Assembly (NCBI GenBank): GCA_050250755.1
Contig: JBFWOB010000014.1
Location: 62,001 to 126,000 of the forward strand
Origin: Ga0077555 sp050250755
Lineage (GTDB): Bacteria > Pseudomonadota > Alphaproteobacteria > Rhizobiales > Hyphomicrobiaceae
Direction: 5' to 3'
DNA length: 64,000 nucleotides
Shown: in pieces, positions 8,900-18,215 of the stretch
Layout of the letters: every line of letters begins with the position of its first letter
Numbering within the stretch: the first letter of the stretch is position 1
Translations under genes and position numbers: made by a program
Notes under the pieces: model-generated
What the model was told of the DNA's origin: nothing
Seen by the model: only the letters and a program-made list of their open reading frames with translations
The model's database searches: none

Positions 8900-8905
8900 T
8901 ATAAT
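8900..8905 (+). promoter_or_regulatory. Possible -10 element upstream of the EthD-like gene
   Basis: A perfect TATAAT lies about 145 bases upstream of the EthD-like gene start, in an AT-richer stretch of the intergenic region. The best -35 candidate (GTTTTG, about 16 bases upstream) is weak, so this is only a possible sigma-70-type promoter. Confidence 0.3.
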
Positions 8906-9050
8906 TCCGTCGGGAACGCGTGACAGATCCGATCGACAATCCCCGATACGCTATAGGGCGCCAACAATGGCTTGCTGAGGTTTTCTGCTCTCCCTAAGCT
9001 CCCGAACGAACGCGCCATCGAACGTGGCGTCCGTGACTTCAGGAGTCCCC

Positions 9051-9383
9051 ATGATCAAGAGCATGTCTCTCCTCACCCGCAAGCCGGGCATGACCGTCGA
9101 GGCGTTTCGCAAGGTCTGGATCGAGGAGCACGCGCCGATGGTGCGCAGCGTTCCAGAGGTCCGCCGCTACGTTCTGACCTTTCCATTGGCAGAACCGACC
9201 CGCCCAGATGTTCCGACTCCCGAGGTCCAATGCGATGCGATTGCGGAGCTCTGGTACGACGACATGGCCTCGCTGCAGAAGGCATCAGCTAGTGCAGCCA
9301 TGAAGCGCGTCACCGATAACGGCGCCCGCTATCTGGGCACGATCAAAAGTTTCGTGCTGGAGGAAGTCGGCATCATCGGGTGA
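9051..9383 (+). CDS. EthD domain-containing protein
   Basis: 110 residues with the look of the EthD/dimeric alpha-beta barrel family: KSMSLLTRKPGMTVEAFRK, the conserved EEHAPMV after the first helix, and a C-terminal FVLEE strand. EthD proteins accompany degradation pathways (the name comes from ethyl tert-butyl ether breakdown) but their chemistry is mostly unknown. The start at 9051 is fixed by AGGAG seven bases upstream; earlier in-frame codons give an unrelated extension. Its neighbour on the other strand is a transporter with only four bases between the genes' ends. Confidence 0.85.
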   Translation: MIKSMSLLTRKPGMTVEAFRKVWIEEHAPMVRSVPEVRRYVLTFPLAEPTRPDVPTPEVQCDAIAELWYDDMASLQKASASAAMKRVTDNGARYLGTIKSFVLEEVGIIG

Positions 9384-9387
9384 CGGC

Positions 9388-11190
9388 TTACTTGTGCATG
9401 GGCCAGACCAGCAGGATCATCGGCAGCGTTACGAAGATCACGATCAGGGTCAGCGGAAAGCCGAGGCGCGCGTAATCGCCGAAGCGATAACCGCCCGGTC
9501 CATAGACCAGCGTGTTCGATTGGTGGCCGAACGGCGTGAGGAAGTCGCAACTTGCGCCGATCGCAACCACCATCAGAAACGGGTCGATATTGAGCCCGGA
9601 TTTCCGCGCATATCCCGCCGCGATCGGACCCATCAGCAAGACGGTGGCGGCGTTGTTGAGCACCGGCGTCACCGCAAGCGTTGCAATGAGAAACAGCGCC
9701 AGTCCCGCCACCGGAGCCCACCCCCCGGACAAGCTCGCCATGGTCGAGGCGATCATTTCCGTGCCGCCCGTTTTCTCAAGTGCGCCGGTGACGGGAATCA
9801 AGGCGGCGAGAAGCACCACGACCGGCCAGTCGACCGCAGCGTACATGTCGTTGAGCGGCATGACGCGCAGAGCGCCCAGAACAACGACCGCCGCCAAAAA
9901 GGCAATTGGCAGCGACAGCATATCGGTCGTTGCGAGGACGACCGCCGCCAGCATCACAAGTACCGGCAGCCACTGCCGCATCGGCCGACCCAGCGCGATC
10001 TTCCGCTCCGCCAGGGGTAAGCAGCCCAGCGTTTCTTGTGTCACGCTCATCTCGTCGAGAGCGCCCTGGATGACAAGGACGTCACCCGCCTCGAAGCGGA
10101 CGTGTTTCAGCCGATTCGTCGTGCGCTTTCCTCGCCGGCTAATCGCCAGCAGACTAACGCCGTAGCGTCTGAGGCCGATGTCGAGCGCGGATCGGCCAAT
10201 CAGGATGGAATTCGACATCACCACCACTTCCGAGATGCCGAAACCATCGGACGTCAGCAGTTCCTCGTCGGTATCTTTCGAGCCGACCAGCTCGAGCTTT
10301 TTCTGATCGACGACACGCTTCAGCGCGGAAGTGCCACCCTCCATGACGAGCACGTCACCCTGTTGAAGCTTCATGGTGCTCCAGGGAACGAGCCGTCGCA
10401 CGTCTCCGCGGATAACGGCCAGCAAGGAGATGTCGCCCTCGCTTTCGAGCTCGCTGACGGTCGCGCCAACAAGGTTCGAACCTTTCACGATCTTGGCTTC
10501 GGTCACGTAGTCTTCGATCTTGAAGCGCGCATCCGGCAGCGGCGTCCCGCGCCGATCCGATGGAAGAAGACGCCAGGCAAAGGTCAGATATGTGACGCCC
10601 ACGGCCGCTATGGCCAGCCCGACCGGCGCGAAGTCGAACATCCCGAACGGCTCGCCCACCGCCTCCCGGCGCACGGCTGCTATCAGCAGGTTGGGCGGCG
10701 TGCCGATCAGAGTGACGAGACCACCCAGCAACGAGCCAAATGCGATAGGCATCAGCACGATCGATGGCGGCCGGTTCATTTTTGCCGCAACCGCGATGGC
10801 CGCCGGCATGACGATCGCCAGCGCTCCGATATTGTTCATGAAGCTCGAAAGCATCACGGTGAGTGCTGTCAGCGTCGCGACCATCAGACCGGGCGTCCCC
10901 ATGATCGGGCTGGCGATCGACACGACCCGTTCGAGGACGCCGGATTCCCGGATCGCTGCGCTCAGGACGAGTACGAGAATGACCGTCACGACCGCGGGAT
11001 CGGAGAAGCCGATGAAGGCGTCCTTGCTCTCGACCACGCCCAACAGAACCGATGCGGCCAAGGCAGCGCCAGCCACCAGATCGTACCGCCACCGCCCCCA
11101 GATGAATAAAATCAGCGTCGCAAGCAGGATCAAGGCCAGCAGCCAGACGGGCGAAATACCAAGCACGAGTGGGAAAGCTCCATGGGACAT
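9388..11190 (-). CDS. SLC13-type permease with two TrkA-C (RCK_C) domains
   Basis: 600 residues. An N-terminal block of helices (about 10-205) carries SFMNNIGALAIVMP and LIGTPPNLLIAAV, the substrate/Na+ site motifs of the SLC13/DASS family. A soluble insert (about 215-390) contains two TrkA-C-like repeats (KGSNLVGATVSELE... and NSILIGRSALDIG...). A second helical block follows with VLNNAATVLLMGP and FGHQSNTLVYGPGGYRFGD. Such proteins are often annotated as sulfate or dicarboxylate transporters; the substrate here cannot be told. The start has no strong ribosome binding site, so the exact N-terminus is uncertain. It converges on the EthD-like gene and diverges from the alcohol dehydrogenase gene. 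Confidence 0.9.
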   Translation of the reverse strand: MSHGAFPLVLGISPVWLLALILLATLILFIWGRWRYDLVAGAALAASVLLGVVESKDAFIGFSDPAVVTVILVLVLSAAIRESGVLERVVSIASPIMGTPGLMVATLTALTVMLSSFMNNIGALAIVMPAAIAVAAKMNRPPSIVLMPIAFGSLLGGLVTLIGTPPNLLIAAVRREAVGEPFGMFDFAPVGLAIAAVGVTYLTFAWRLLPSDRRGTPLPDARFKIEDYVTEAKIVKGSNLVGATVSELESEGDISLLAVIRGDVRRLVPWSTMKLQQGDVLVMEGGTSALKRVVDQKKLELVGSKDTDEELLTSDGFGISEVVVMSNSILIGRSALDIGLRRYGVSLLAISRRGKRTTNRLKHVRFEAGDVLVIQGALDEMSVTQETLGCLPLAERKIALGRPMRQWLPVLVMLAAVVLATTDMLSLPIAFLAAVVVLGALRVMPLNDMYAAVDWPVVVLLAALIPVTGALEKTGGTEMIASTMASLSGGWAPVAGLALFLIATLAVTPVLNNAATVLLMGPIAAGYARKSGLNIDPFLMVVAIGASCDFLTPFGHQSNTLVYGPGGYRFGDYARLGFPLTLIVIFVTLPMILLVWPMHK

Positions 11191-11355
11191 GCCGCGCGAG
11201 TGCGGGGCGATGCAGGCGGGGGCAATGCGGGCATCGAAAACGCTCAGTCTTCGGCGTAAGTTCCCGGTGATTGGACACCGACCTGACGCGAAGATACCCT
11301 AAGAAACCGGGCTTCGCCCCATCTGCCAACCCCCAATGTTGCTTCGGAGAGTCGC

Positions 11356-12480
11356 TTGAAGACCCGCGCCGCCGTCCTCTACGAGATGCAGAAGCCACGT
11401 CCATATGCCACGTCGAAGCCGCTGGTCATCGAGGAACTCACCCTCGCTCCGCCGGGCGACGGCGAGCTTCTGGTGCGCATCCGGGCCGCTGGTCTTTGCC
11501 ACTCCGACCTATCCACGATCAACGGCGATCGTCCGCGACAAATGCCGATGGCGCTGGGCCATGAGGCGGCCGGAGAAGTTGTCGAGATCGGGCCTGGGAT
11601 CAAGGACCTCGTGGTCGGCGACCACGTCATCCTGGTGTTTGTGCCAAGTTGCGGCCATTGCATCCCGTGCGCCGAAGGACGGCCCGCGCTTTGCGAGCCC
11701 GGCGCGAAGGCAAACGGAGCCGGGACGCTGCTGGGCGGCGATATTCGCCTTTCCAAGGATTCCAAGCCGATCAATCATCATCTCGGCGTCTCGGCGTTTG
11801 CCGAGTACGCGGTCGTGTCGCGTGAAAGCGCGATCAAGATCGATAAGTCATTGCCCTTCGAGGAAGCGGCCCTTTTCGGTTGCGCGGTGATCACGGGCGC
11901 AGGCGCTGTGATCAACACAGCCAAGATGCCAGCCGGCTCGAGCGCGGCCGTTGTCGGCCTCGGCGGCGTCGGACTGATGTCGATGCTGGCCGCGCGGCTC
12001 TCGGGCGCGCGCACAATCGTCGCGATCGACATGCTCGACGACAAACTCGCACTCGCCAAGCAGCTCGGCGCGACGCACACCGTCAATGCGCGCGATGCGA
12101 ATTGCGCTGAACAAGTGCGCGATCTCACCGGCGGTGGAGTCGATTACGCGTTCGAAATGGCCTCGTCCGTGAAGGCGCTCGAACTCGCCTACAAGATCAC
12201 CCGACGTGGCGGGACGACCATCACCGGCAGCCTGCCGCACCCCACGCACACCTTCGCGCTACCCGCCGTGAACCTAGTTGCGGAAGAGCGCACTCTAAAA
12301 GGCAGCTATGTCGGGAGTTGCGTACCGGCCCGCGACATACCGCGGTTCATTACCCTCTATCAGCAGGGTCTTCTGCCGGTCGATCGCCTGATGAGCGAGC
12401 GGCTGTCGCTCGATCAGATCAATGAAGGCTTCGACCGGCTGGCCGATGGTGGTACGGTGCGCCAGATCATCGTTCCCTGA
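11356..12480 (+). CDS. Zinc-dependent alcohol dehydrogenase family protein
   Basis: 374 residues of the class III-like medium-chain dehydrogenase family. Catalytic zinc ligands are visible in GLCHSDLS (Cys48) and LGHEAAG (His69-Glu70), and the GCAVITGAG segment carries the second cysteine. The structural zinc site is Cys99, Cys102, Cys105 and Cys113. VVGLGGVGLMS is the NAD-binding turn. It should oxidise an alcohol or the reverse; the substrate is unknown. It starts at TTG 11356 with GGAGAG about five bases upstream; no ATG is available near the conserved N-terminus. Confidence 0.92.
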   Translation: MKTRAAVLYEMQKPRPYATSKPLVIEELTLAPPGDGELLVRIRAAGLCHSDLSTINGDRPRQMPMALGHEAAGEVVEIGPGIKDLVVGDHVILVFVPSCGHCIPCAEGRPALCEPGAKANGAGTLLGGDIRLSKDSKPINHHLGVSAFAEYAVVSRESAIKIDKSLPFEEAALFGCAVITGAGAVINTAKMPAGSSAAVVGLGGVGLMSMLAARLSGARTIVAIDMLDDKLALAKQLGATHTVNARDANCAEQVRDLTGGGVDYAFEMASSVKALELAYKITRRGGTTITGSLPHPTHTFALPAVNLVAEERTLKGSYVGSCVPARDIPRFITLYQQGLLPVDRLMSERLSLDQINEGFDRLADGGTVRQIIVP

Positions 12481-12492
12481 GCCGGCGACCAC

Positions 12493-12948
12493 TCACGGCT
12501 TGGCGAGCATCTCCTTCACGAGACCGCTCGCCTTGCCCATGTCGATCGCTCCCGCGTGGCGGTTTTTCAGCGCGCCCATCACCTTGCCCATGTCCTTCGG
12601 GCCAGCCGCGCCAGTTTCGGAGATCAGCTTCGCGATCACGTCGCGGGTCTCGACCTCGCCCATCATTTTCGGCAGATAGCCTTCGATCACGACGATTTCC
12701 GCGGCTTCCTTGTCGGCCAGATCTTTCCGTCCGCCCGCGTTGTATTGCTCGATCGAGTCGCGCCGCTGCTTCACCATGCGCGTCAGAACCGCCACGATCG
12801 CGGCGTCGTCGATCTCCGCCCCCTTTACCCCGGGCTCCATGTCGGCGCTCTTCATGGCTGAAATCATCAGCCTGATGACGCCGAGCCGCTCTTTCTCGCC
12901 GGCTCTCAGGGCGGCTTTCATATCCTCGGTCAGGCGCTGGCGCAGCAT
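12493..12948 (-). CDS. GatB/YqeY domain-containing protein
   Basis: 151 residues, the standard length of YqeY. MLRQRLTEDMKAALRAGEK, RRDSIEQYNAGGRKDLADKE, IEGYLPKMM and GKVMGALKNRHAGAIDMG are typical. The fold matches the C-terminal helical domain of the GatB amidotransferase subunit, which suggests tRNA binding, but the cellular role is unclear. GGAGATGTCTT precedes the ATG. Divergent from carA, with a shared 178-base promoter region; this GatB/YqeY–carA pairing is common in alphaproteobacteria. Confidence 0.94.
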   Translation of the reverse strand: MLRQRLTEDMKAALRAGEKERLGVIRLMISAMKSADMEPGVKGAEIDDAAIVAVLTRMVKQRRDSIEQYNAGGRKDLADKEAAEIVVIEGYLPKMMGEVETRDVIAKLISETGAAGPKDMGKVMGALKNRHAGAIDMGKASGLVKEMLAKP

Positions 12949-13126
12949 AAGACATCTCCAAACGTGGGAATTGGCCTTAACTTGGTGCCGATCGTTTCAT
13001 GCGGCAAGCCGCCGGGTCGATGGTCCCCATGGCGTTTGACCCTCGAAGGCCCATCGCATAGGTTCCGCGCCAAACTCCACCGGCCGAGATGACGGCGCCG
13101 TGGCGCGCGCCGACGGGAGATACCCG

Positions 13127-14344
13127 ATGTCCGACACCAAGACAGTACACGCTTCGAGCCCCTGGGCCGAAGCCCCTTCCACTGCGCGTCTCGTCCTTGC
13201 AGACGGCTCCGTGATCTCGGGCACCGGGCTTGGTGCGACCGGCTCTGCCGTCGGCGAAGTGTGCTTCAACACGGCCATCACGGGGTATCAGGAGATTCTC
13301 ACCGATCCCTCCTATGCCGGGCAGATCATCGTTTTCACCTTCCCGCATATCGGCAACGTCGGCACAAACACCGAGGATATCGAGACCTCGAACCTCGCCT
13401 CCCGCTCGGGCGTCAGGGGCGCCATTCTTCGCGCTGATGTGACCGATCCCTCGAACTGGCGCGCGCACGGCCACCTCGATGCGTGGTTGAAATCGCGGGG
13501 CATCATTGCCATCACTGGCATCGATACCAGGGCGCTCACCGCACTCATCCGTGAAACAGGGATGCCGAACGGTGTGATCGCTCACGAGCCATCCGGGACC
13601 TTCGACCTCGATAGGCTGAAAGCCGAGGCAAAGGCGTGGTCCGGCCTCGTTGGGCTGGACCTAGTGCCAGAGGTGACGAGTGGCCAAGTCTACACCTGGG
13701 ACGAAATGCGCTGGGCCTGGGGCAAGGGCTATGAGCGCCAAGAAACACCAGAGTTGCATGTTGTCGCTGTCGACTACGGGCTGAAGCGCAATATCTTGCG
13801 CTCGCTGGCAACGTCCGGCTGCCGGGTCACGGTCGTCCCTGCCACGACTACCGCCGAGGACATTCTCGCGCGCAATCCGGATGGCGTGTTCCTATCGAAC
13901 GGGCCGGGCGACCCCGCCGCCACAGGCGAATACGCGGTTCCCGAGATCAAGAAGCTCGTTCAGTCCGGATTACCGACATTCGGTATCTGTCTTGGCCATC
14001 AGATGCTCGGCCTCGCGCTCGGCGGGCGCACGTCGAAGATGGCCCAAGGCCATCATGGCGCGAACCATCCCGTGAAGGACTTCACGACCGAGAAGGTCGA
14101 GATCACGTCGATGAACCATGGCTTCGCCGTCGATCGCGATACGCTGCCGGACGAGGTCGAGGAAACGCACGTGTCGCTTTTCGATGGCTCCAATTGCGGC
14201 CTCAGGGTCAAGGGAAAGCCGGTCTTTTCCGTGCAGTATCATCCCGAGGCATCGCCGGGCCCAGAGGACAGCCACTATCTGTTCACGCGGTTCATCAATC
14301 TGATGCGCGAGCGGAAGGGATTGCCAGCGTTGCCGGAGCGTTGA
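13127..14344 (+). CDS. carA: Carbamoyl-phosphate synthase, small (glutaminase) subunit
   Basis: 405 residues. The N-terminal CarA domain has ARLVLADGSVISGTGLGA and the GVRGAILRAD segment. The C-terminal class I glutamine amidotransferase domain carries the nucleophile cysteine in FGICLGHQ and the catalytic His/Glu in QYHPEAS. It provides ammonia to the large subunit for carbamoyl phosphate, feeding pyrimidine and arginine synthesis. The ATG at 13127 follows GGGAGA at seven bases, chosen over an upstream in-frame codon. carB is not in this window. Confidence 0.97.
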   Translation: MSDTKTVHASSPWAEAPSTARLVLADGSVISGTGLGATGSAVGEVCFNTAITGYQEILTDPSYAGQIIVFTFPHIGNVGTNTEDIETSNLASRSGVRGAILRADVTDPSNWRAHGHLDAWLKSRGIIAITGIDTRALTALIRETGMPNGVIAHEPSGTFDLDRLKAEAKAWSGLVGLDLVPEVTSGQVYTWDEMRWAWGKGYERQETPELHVVAVDYGLKRNILRSLATSGCRVTVVPATTTAEDILARNPDGVFLSNGPGDPAATGEYAVPEIKKLVQSGLPTFGICLGHQMLGLALGGRTSKMAQGHHGANHPVKDFTTEKVEITSMNHGFAVDRDTLPDEVEETHVSLFDGSNCGLRVKGKPVFSVQYHPEASPGPEDSHYLFTRFINLMRERKGLPALPER

Positions 14345-14398
14345 ACCGCTTCTACTTGGCGCCTTCCACATCAGAGCGGCTAAACGCAAGGGATACTC

Positions 14399-15481
14399 AT
14401 GGGCACTGTGACTGCGCGCATGGCCGCGCTCGCCTTCAGCGCTGCGGCCTTGGTATTCGGCTCGGTTACTGTGCATGCCAACGAGGTGAGCGAGCTGTGC
14501 CGCACCAGCCCGCATCAGAAGAGCGGCCCGGATTCCGCCGCGCCGGACATCTGCGCCGCTATTGAAACCGGAGCGCATGACAGGAAGCCGCGGGTTCTCG
14601 ATGCGGACCGGACGGTAGAAGAGTTGGCCGCGGCGACCGAGAAGGCAGACTTCGTGCTGCTCGGCGAAATCCACGACAATCCCTCGCACCATCGCATTCG
14701 CGGCCAGATCATTCTCGCACTTGCCGCGCAACGGGCGAAGGCGAAGCGGCCAGCCCCCGGCCTCGTGCTCGAGCACATCCGCGCGGACCAAGCCCTGGCC
14801 GTCGCTGGTTTTCGCGCCGTCGATCGTGTGCAACGCCGCTCGGTGGACGATTTTTTTGCGGCGCTCGATTGGAAAAAGTCGGGCTGGCCACCTGAAGCGC
14901 TGCTCCGGCCGATGATCGAGGCTGCACTCGATGTGGAATGGCCGATCATTCATGGCAATCTTACGCGCGAAGGGATTCGCGCGGTCGCAAAGGGAGGCAT
15001 TGGGGCTCTGGATGCGGAGGAGACCAAGCGCCTCGGTCTCGATACACCGCTCCCCGATGGCGAACAGAACGGCCTTCTCGACGAGCTCGTCGGATCGCAC
15101 TGTGGGATCATGCCGCGAGCCGCGTTGACGACGATGGCCGATGCCCAGCGCTACAGGGACGCCTACATGGCGAACCAGCTCGTCGATGCCGCCAAGACCC
15201 ACCAAGGCGCCGTGCTTCTAGCGGGTAACGGCCACGTCCGCCGCGATCGGGCTGTGCCCTGGCACTTGCAGCGCATGGCTCCGACGAAGCGCAGCCTCGT
15301 CGTGATGTTTTCACAGGCCGAGTCTCAGCAGGCGGATGCGCTGTCGTATGCCACGCGCGGCGCTGAGGGCCGCCCCATCGCAGACTTCGTCGTCATCACC
15401 CCGCGGGTGGAGCGCCCCGATCCGTGCATCGCGATGAAGAAGCGGTTTTCCGGACAGCCGAAGGACGGCCAGAAGAAATAG
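14399..15481 (+). CDS. ChaN-family (haem-binding/Tiki-like) exported protein
   Basis: 360 residues with a Sec signal peptide (about 1-27, ending VTVHA). The domain shows FVLLGEIHDNPSHHRIRGQII, the hallmark GE.H.N..H motif of the ChaN/TIKI/erythromycin esterase superfamily, then VLEHIRADQA and, near the C-terminus, VLLAGNGHVRRDRAVPWHL with a conserved His. ChaN of Campylobacter binds haem at the cell surface; superfamily members also include metal-dependent hydrolases. The protein has no lipobox cysteine at the expected position, so periplasmic location is likely. It lies 54 bases after carA, with AAGGGA before the ATG. Confidence 0.85.
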   Translation: MGTVTARMAALAFSAAALVFGSVTVHANEVSELCRTSPHQKSGPDSAAPDICAAIETGAHDRKPRVLDADRTVEELAAATEKADFVLLGEIHDNPSHHRIRGQIILALAAQRAKAKRPAPGLVLEHIRADQALAVAGFRAVDRVQRRSVDDFFAALDWKKSGWPPEALLRPMIEAALDVEWPIIHGNLTREGIRAVAKGGIGALDAEETKRLGLDTPLPDGEQNGLLDELVGSHCGIMPRAALTTMADAQRYRDAYMANQLVDAAKTHQGAVLLAGNGHVRRDRAVPWHLQRMAPTKRSLVVMFSQAESQQADALSYATRGAEGRPIADFVVITPRVERPDPCIAMKKRFSGQPKDGQKK

Positions 15482-15679
15482 TATCGCGGGATCTAGCGGC
15501 CTGACTGCGACGGTCGGCCTTCCCTGCAGGCCGCGCGAGCACCGTTGACGCGGAGCCGTGGCTCTGCCTCAGATGCACGATTGACCCGATCGTGTCGTGC
15601 ACATCAGCCGTGTTCGGTCACGCGACGGCCTCCCTCGGCGCAGGCGCGGCCCGCGCACGCACTCCAAGGATCGGATGCA

Positions 15680-16507
15680 ATGATTGCGATGGACTGGTCG
15701 GCGATCGCGCTGATGGCAGTGGCATTGGCGGCGGCCGGGTTCTTGTCAGGCTTCCTCGCCGGCCTTCTCGGCATCGGCGGAGGCGCCGTCGTCGTGATCA
15801 CGCTCTACGAGGCGTTTCGCTGGATGGGGGTCGATGAAGCCGTACGCATCCACCTCGCCACCGGCACGTCGCTCGCCATCATTGCACCCACTACATTGCG
15901 CTCGTTCCTCGCTCACCGTGCGCGCGGCATCGCCGACCTCGGGTTCGTGAAGCGAATGGCCATCCCGGTGTTCATCGGCGTCGTAATCGGCTCGCTGATT
16001 GCCCGCAGCGCTGGCGGCGACGTCCTCAAGTGGGTCTGGGTGATCATGGGCTCGTTCCTGGCGCTTCGCATGTTTATGGGGCGCGATGATTGGCGCCTTG
16101 GCAGCGAGATCCCCAAGAGTCTTGCCGTCGAAGCCTACGGGGTGGGCATCGGCACCATCTCCACGCTGATGAGCATTGGCGGCGGCGCCTACGTCGTCAT
16201 TCTGATGACCCTGTATGGCCGCAACCTTCACCAGGCCGTTGCCACGTCGTCGGGGTTCGGCCCCTTGATCGCGATCCCCGGCATGGTCGGCTTCATGTGG
16301 GCGGGATGGGGAGTGACGGGCGTTCCACCCGGAACGATCGGCTACGTCAGCCTGCTCGGCGCGGCGCTGGCCATTCCGACAGGTCTTCTCGGAGCGCCCC
16401 TCGGCGCCAGGGTTTCTCACGGACTTTCGAAGCGCGGGCTGGAGCTTGCCTTCGGCTGTTTCATGACGTTCGTCGTGATCAGGTTCCTCGCGAGCCTCAT
16501 GCCTTAA
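15680..16507 (+). CDS. TauE/SafE family sulfite-exporter-like permease
   Basis: 275 residues, almost wholly hydrophobic, with about eight membrane helices. Two repeated halves start with the family motifs: GFLSGFLAGLLGIGGGAVVV (about residues 14-33) and GVGIGTISTLMSIGGGAYVV. TauE/SafE proteins move sulfite, sulfoacetate or other organic anions across the inner membrane; the substrate here is unknown. The ATG at 15680 follows AAGGA by about ten bases. It stands alone, 46 bases before the crotonase gene, and may share its transcript. Confidence 0.92.
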   Translation: MIAMDWSAIALMAVALAAAGFLSGFLAGLLGIGGGAVVVITLYEAFRWMGVDEAVRIHLATGTSLAIIAPTTLRSFLAHRARGIADLGFVKRMAIPVFIGVVIGSLIARSAGGDVLKWVWVIMGSFLALRMFMGRDDWRLGSEIPKSLAVEAYGVGIGTISTLMSIGGGAYVVILMTLYGRNLHQAVATSSGFGPLIAIPGMVGFMWAGWGVTGVPPGTIGYVSLLGAALAIPTGLLGAPLGARVSHGLSKRGLELAFGCFMTFVVIRFLASLMP

Positions 16508-16553
16508 GCTTTCGCCATTCCAGCCTCGCACACCGACTGAAAGGATTCGACCG

Positions 16554-17360
16554 ATGCCCGCGCCCATTCCCCTCACCTCTACGGACATCGTGGTCGATCG
16601 CAGCGATGCCGCGGTTGCCATCGTGACGATCAATAGAGCCGGCCGCCGCAACGCGCTGACGCTTGCGATGTGGCAGGAGCTGCGGCGCGTTTTTGTCGAA
16701 CTCGGTCAAGCGTCAAACGTACGCGCCATCGTGCTGACGGGCGCAGGCGGTGCGTTCTGTGCGGGCGCCGACATCTCCGAGTTTCCTGCAGTTCGCGCGA
16801 CGATCGAGGATGGTCGCGTCTACGAAGCGGCTGTGGATGCCGTACACCTCTCCATCGCAGCCTCGCCAAAGCCGACCATCGCCGCAATTTCCGGACCGTG
16901 CTTCGGTGGTGGTGTCGCGCTCGCCCTCTCCTGCGATTTCCGCGTTGCGGACGCGACGGCTTATTTTGCCATCCCCGCAGCCCGGCTCTCCAACGTCTAT
17001 GGCGTCGTGGAGACTCGCGTTCTCTTCGACGCAGTGGGGCTCGCAGTAGCGAAGGAAGTGCTGTTCACCGGCCGGCGTTACGATGCGGCCGAAGCGTATC
17101 GGGTCGGTCTCGCAACGCATATGGCGTTGTCGGGTGAGGCGCTGGGCGCCGCTCTCGACTTTGCGCAAGGCATGAAAGCGTCCGCGCCTCTCACCATTCA
17201 GGGAGCCAAGATCGTCATCGAGGCGATTGCGCGAAATACAGTCGCTACGCGCGCCGACGCGATCCACGAAGTGATGGACACCGCTATCGCGAGCGAAGAC
17301 TACAAAGAGGGTGTCGCCGCCTTCGCGGCAAAGCGGGATCCCGTCTTTCAGGGCCGATGA
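16554..17360 (+). CDS. Enoyl-CoA hydratase/isomerase (crotonase) family protein
   Basis: 268 residues. The CoA-binding/oxyanion-hole motifs are present: AGGAFCAGADISEF (about 64-77) and GPCFGGGVALALSCDFRVA (about 112-130). The glutamate matching Glu164 of rat enoyl-CoA hydratase is kept in AKEVLFTG. The position of Glu144 falls in IPAARLSNVYG, where I see no glutamate, so simple hydratase activity is doubtful; isomerase, hydrolase or another crotonase reaction is possible. ATG 16554 sits shortly after GAAAGGATTCGACC. It follows the TauE/SafE gene closely. Confidence 0.9.
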   Translation: MPAPIPLTSTDIVVDRSDAAVAIVTINRAGRRNALTLAMWQELRRVFVELGQASNVRAIVLTGAGGAFCAGADISEFPAVRATIEDGRVYEAAVDAVHLSIAASPKPTIAAISGPCFGGGVALALSCDFRVADATAYFAIPAARLSNVYGVVETRVLFDAVGLAVAKEVLFTGRRYDAAEAYRVGLATHMALSGEALGAALDFAQGMKASAPLTIQGAKIVIEAIARNTVATRADAIHEVMDTAIASEDYKEGVAAFAAKRDPVFQGR

Positions 17361-17569
17361 GGAATGTTGCGCGTTTGCTGATGTTTCGCGATGGCTCCGG
17401 GCGAGCCGTACTCCGGTGCCTCAGGTTTTCCACAATCTTCTTGCGCGACATGCCCTTCAAATACGCCGTCTTGGAACGATCAGTCATCGTCCGTTGCTCT
17501 ACCGCTACAGCCAACCGTTAGCAGATCGTGCTGATTCGTCATTGGGACGAGGTGTAGTGGAGTGAAGTG

Positions 17570-17893
17570 ATGAGTGCGTTGAACTGGCTGTTCAGCTCGC
17601 GGCGCAGGCCGTCTCCGCCACCGATCGACGGGGCGACGGTGCTCGATCGCCTCGAAGCTCGTCTTGGCGGACCGTTACGCGGAGATGCACGCCTGATCAT
17701 CGCGGGGCAGCTCGAAGTGGCTGTCCAGCGCATCCTGATCTCTCAGTCGCTTTCGACGGCTGCTCTGACGGCCCAGCGTGAAGGCGCGCGCATCGCGGCC
17801 ATGCTGCCTCGCCCCTTTGCCGCCACCCTCCAGCCGATCCTTGCGGACGAGCTCGTGCGCGGCCACTCATCGGCATTCACGCATCAACACTGA
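17570..17893 (+). CDS. Small hypothetical protein
   Basis: 107 residues from ATG 17570 (a GTG directly before it is also possible), with GGAGTGAAG just upstream. A basic, serine/proline-rich N-terminus is followed by a predicted helical region (DRLEARLGG... and TAALTAQREGARIAAMLP). No signal peptide is seen. The family is not recognised. It is the first of three short genes in a row on the plus strand. Confidence 0.55.
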   Translation: MSALNWLFSSRRRPSPPPIDGATVLDRLEARLGGPLRGDARLIIAGQLEVAVQRILISQSLSTAALTAQREGARIAAMLPRPFAATLQPILADELVRGHSSAFTHQH

Positions 17894-18008
17894 CCGCCTC
17901 ACACGATCTTGCGCTTGGAATCGACGCACCAAATTTCATTGCGGCAGCCGCAAGCGAAGAAACAAGTGTAATCTCCTTCAGGCTCAAGGTTCGGGAGGAG
18001 ATTGAACA

Positions 18009-18215
18009 ATGGCCTTCGAACGCCTCAAGACGGAAATCGGAATCCTGCTGACGGAGATGCAGAACGAACCTCAGGACGAGCATGAGCTTGCCCTGCAGAT
18101 CCATGCCAAGTTGCAGGAGTTCAAGGCCCTCGGACTGCCCTTGCCCGAGGACTTGGTCGCCCTGGACCAAGTTCTGCTGGAGAAGGTCGGTCGGCCGCCG
18201 GACGAGCGAAGCTGA
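18009..18215 (+). CDS. Small acidic helical hypothetical protein
   Basis: 68 residues, strongly acidic and probably all-helical (TEIGILLTEMQNEPQDEHEL, then a second helix rich in Leu and Glu). GGGAGGAGATTG lies about six bases before the ATG, a strong ribosome binding site that supports a real gene despite the short length. The family is not recognised. It lies between two other short genes of unknown role. Confidence 0.65.
   Translation: MAFERLKTEIGILLTEMQNEPQDEHELALQIHAKLQEFKALGLPLPEDLVALDQVLLEKVGRPPDERS

Noticed and set aside
17284..17487. Possible small basic minus-strand gene after the crotonase gene
   Set aside because: It overlaps the crotonase 3' end and lacks a ribosome binding site; the translation shows no known domain.
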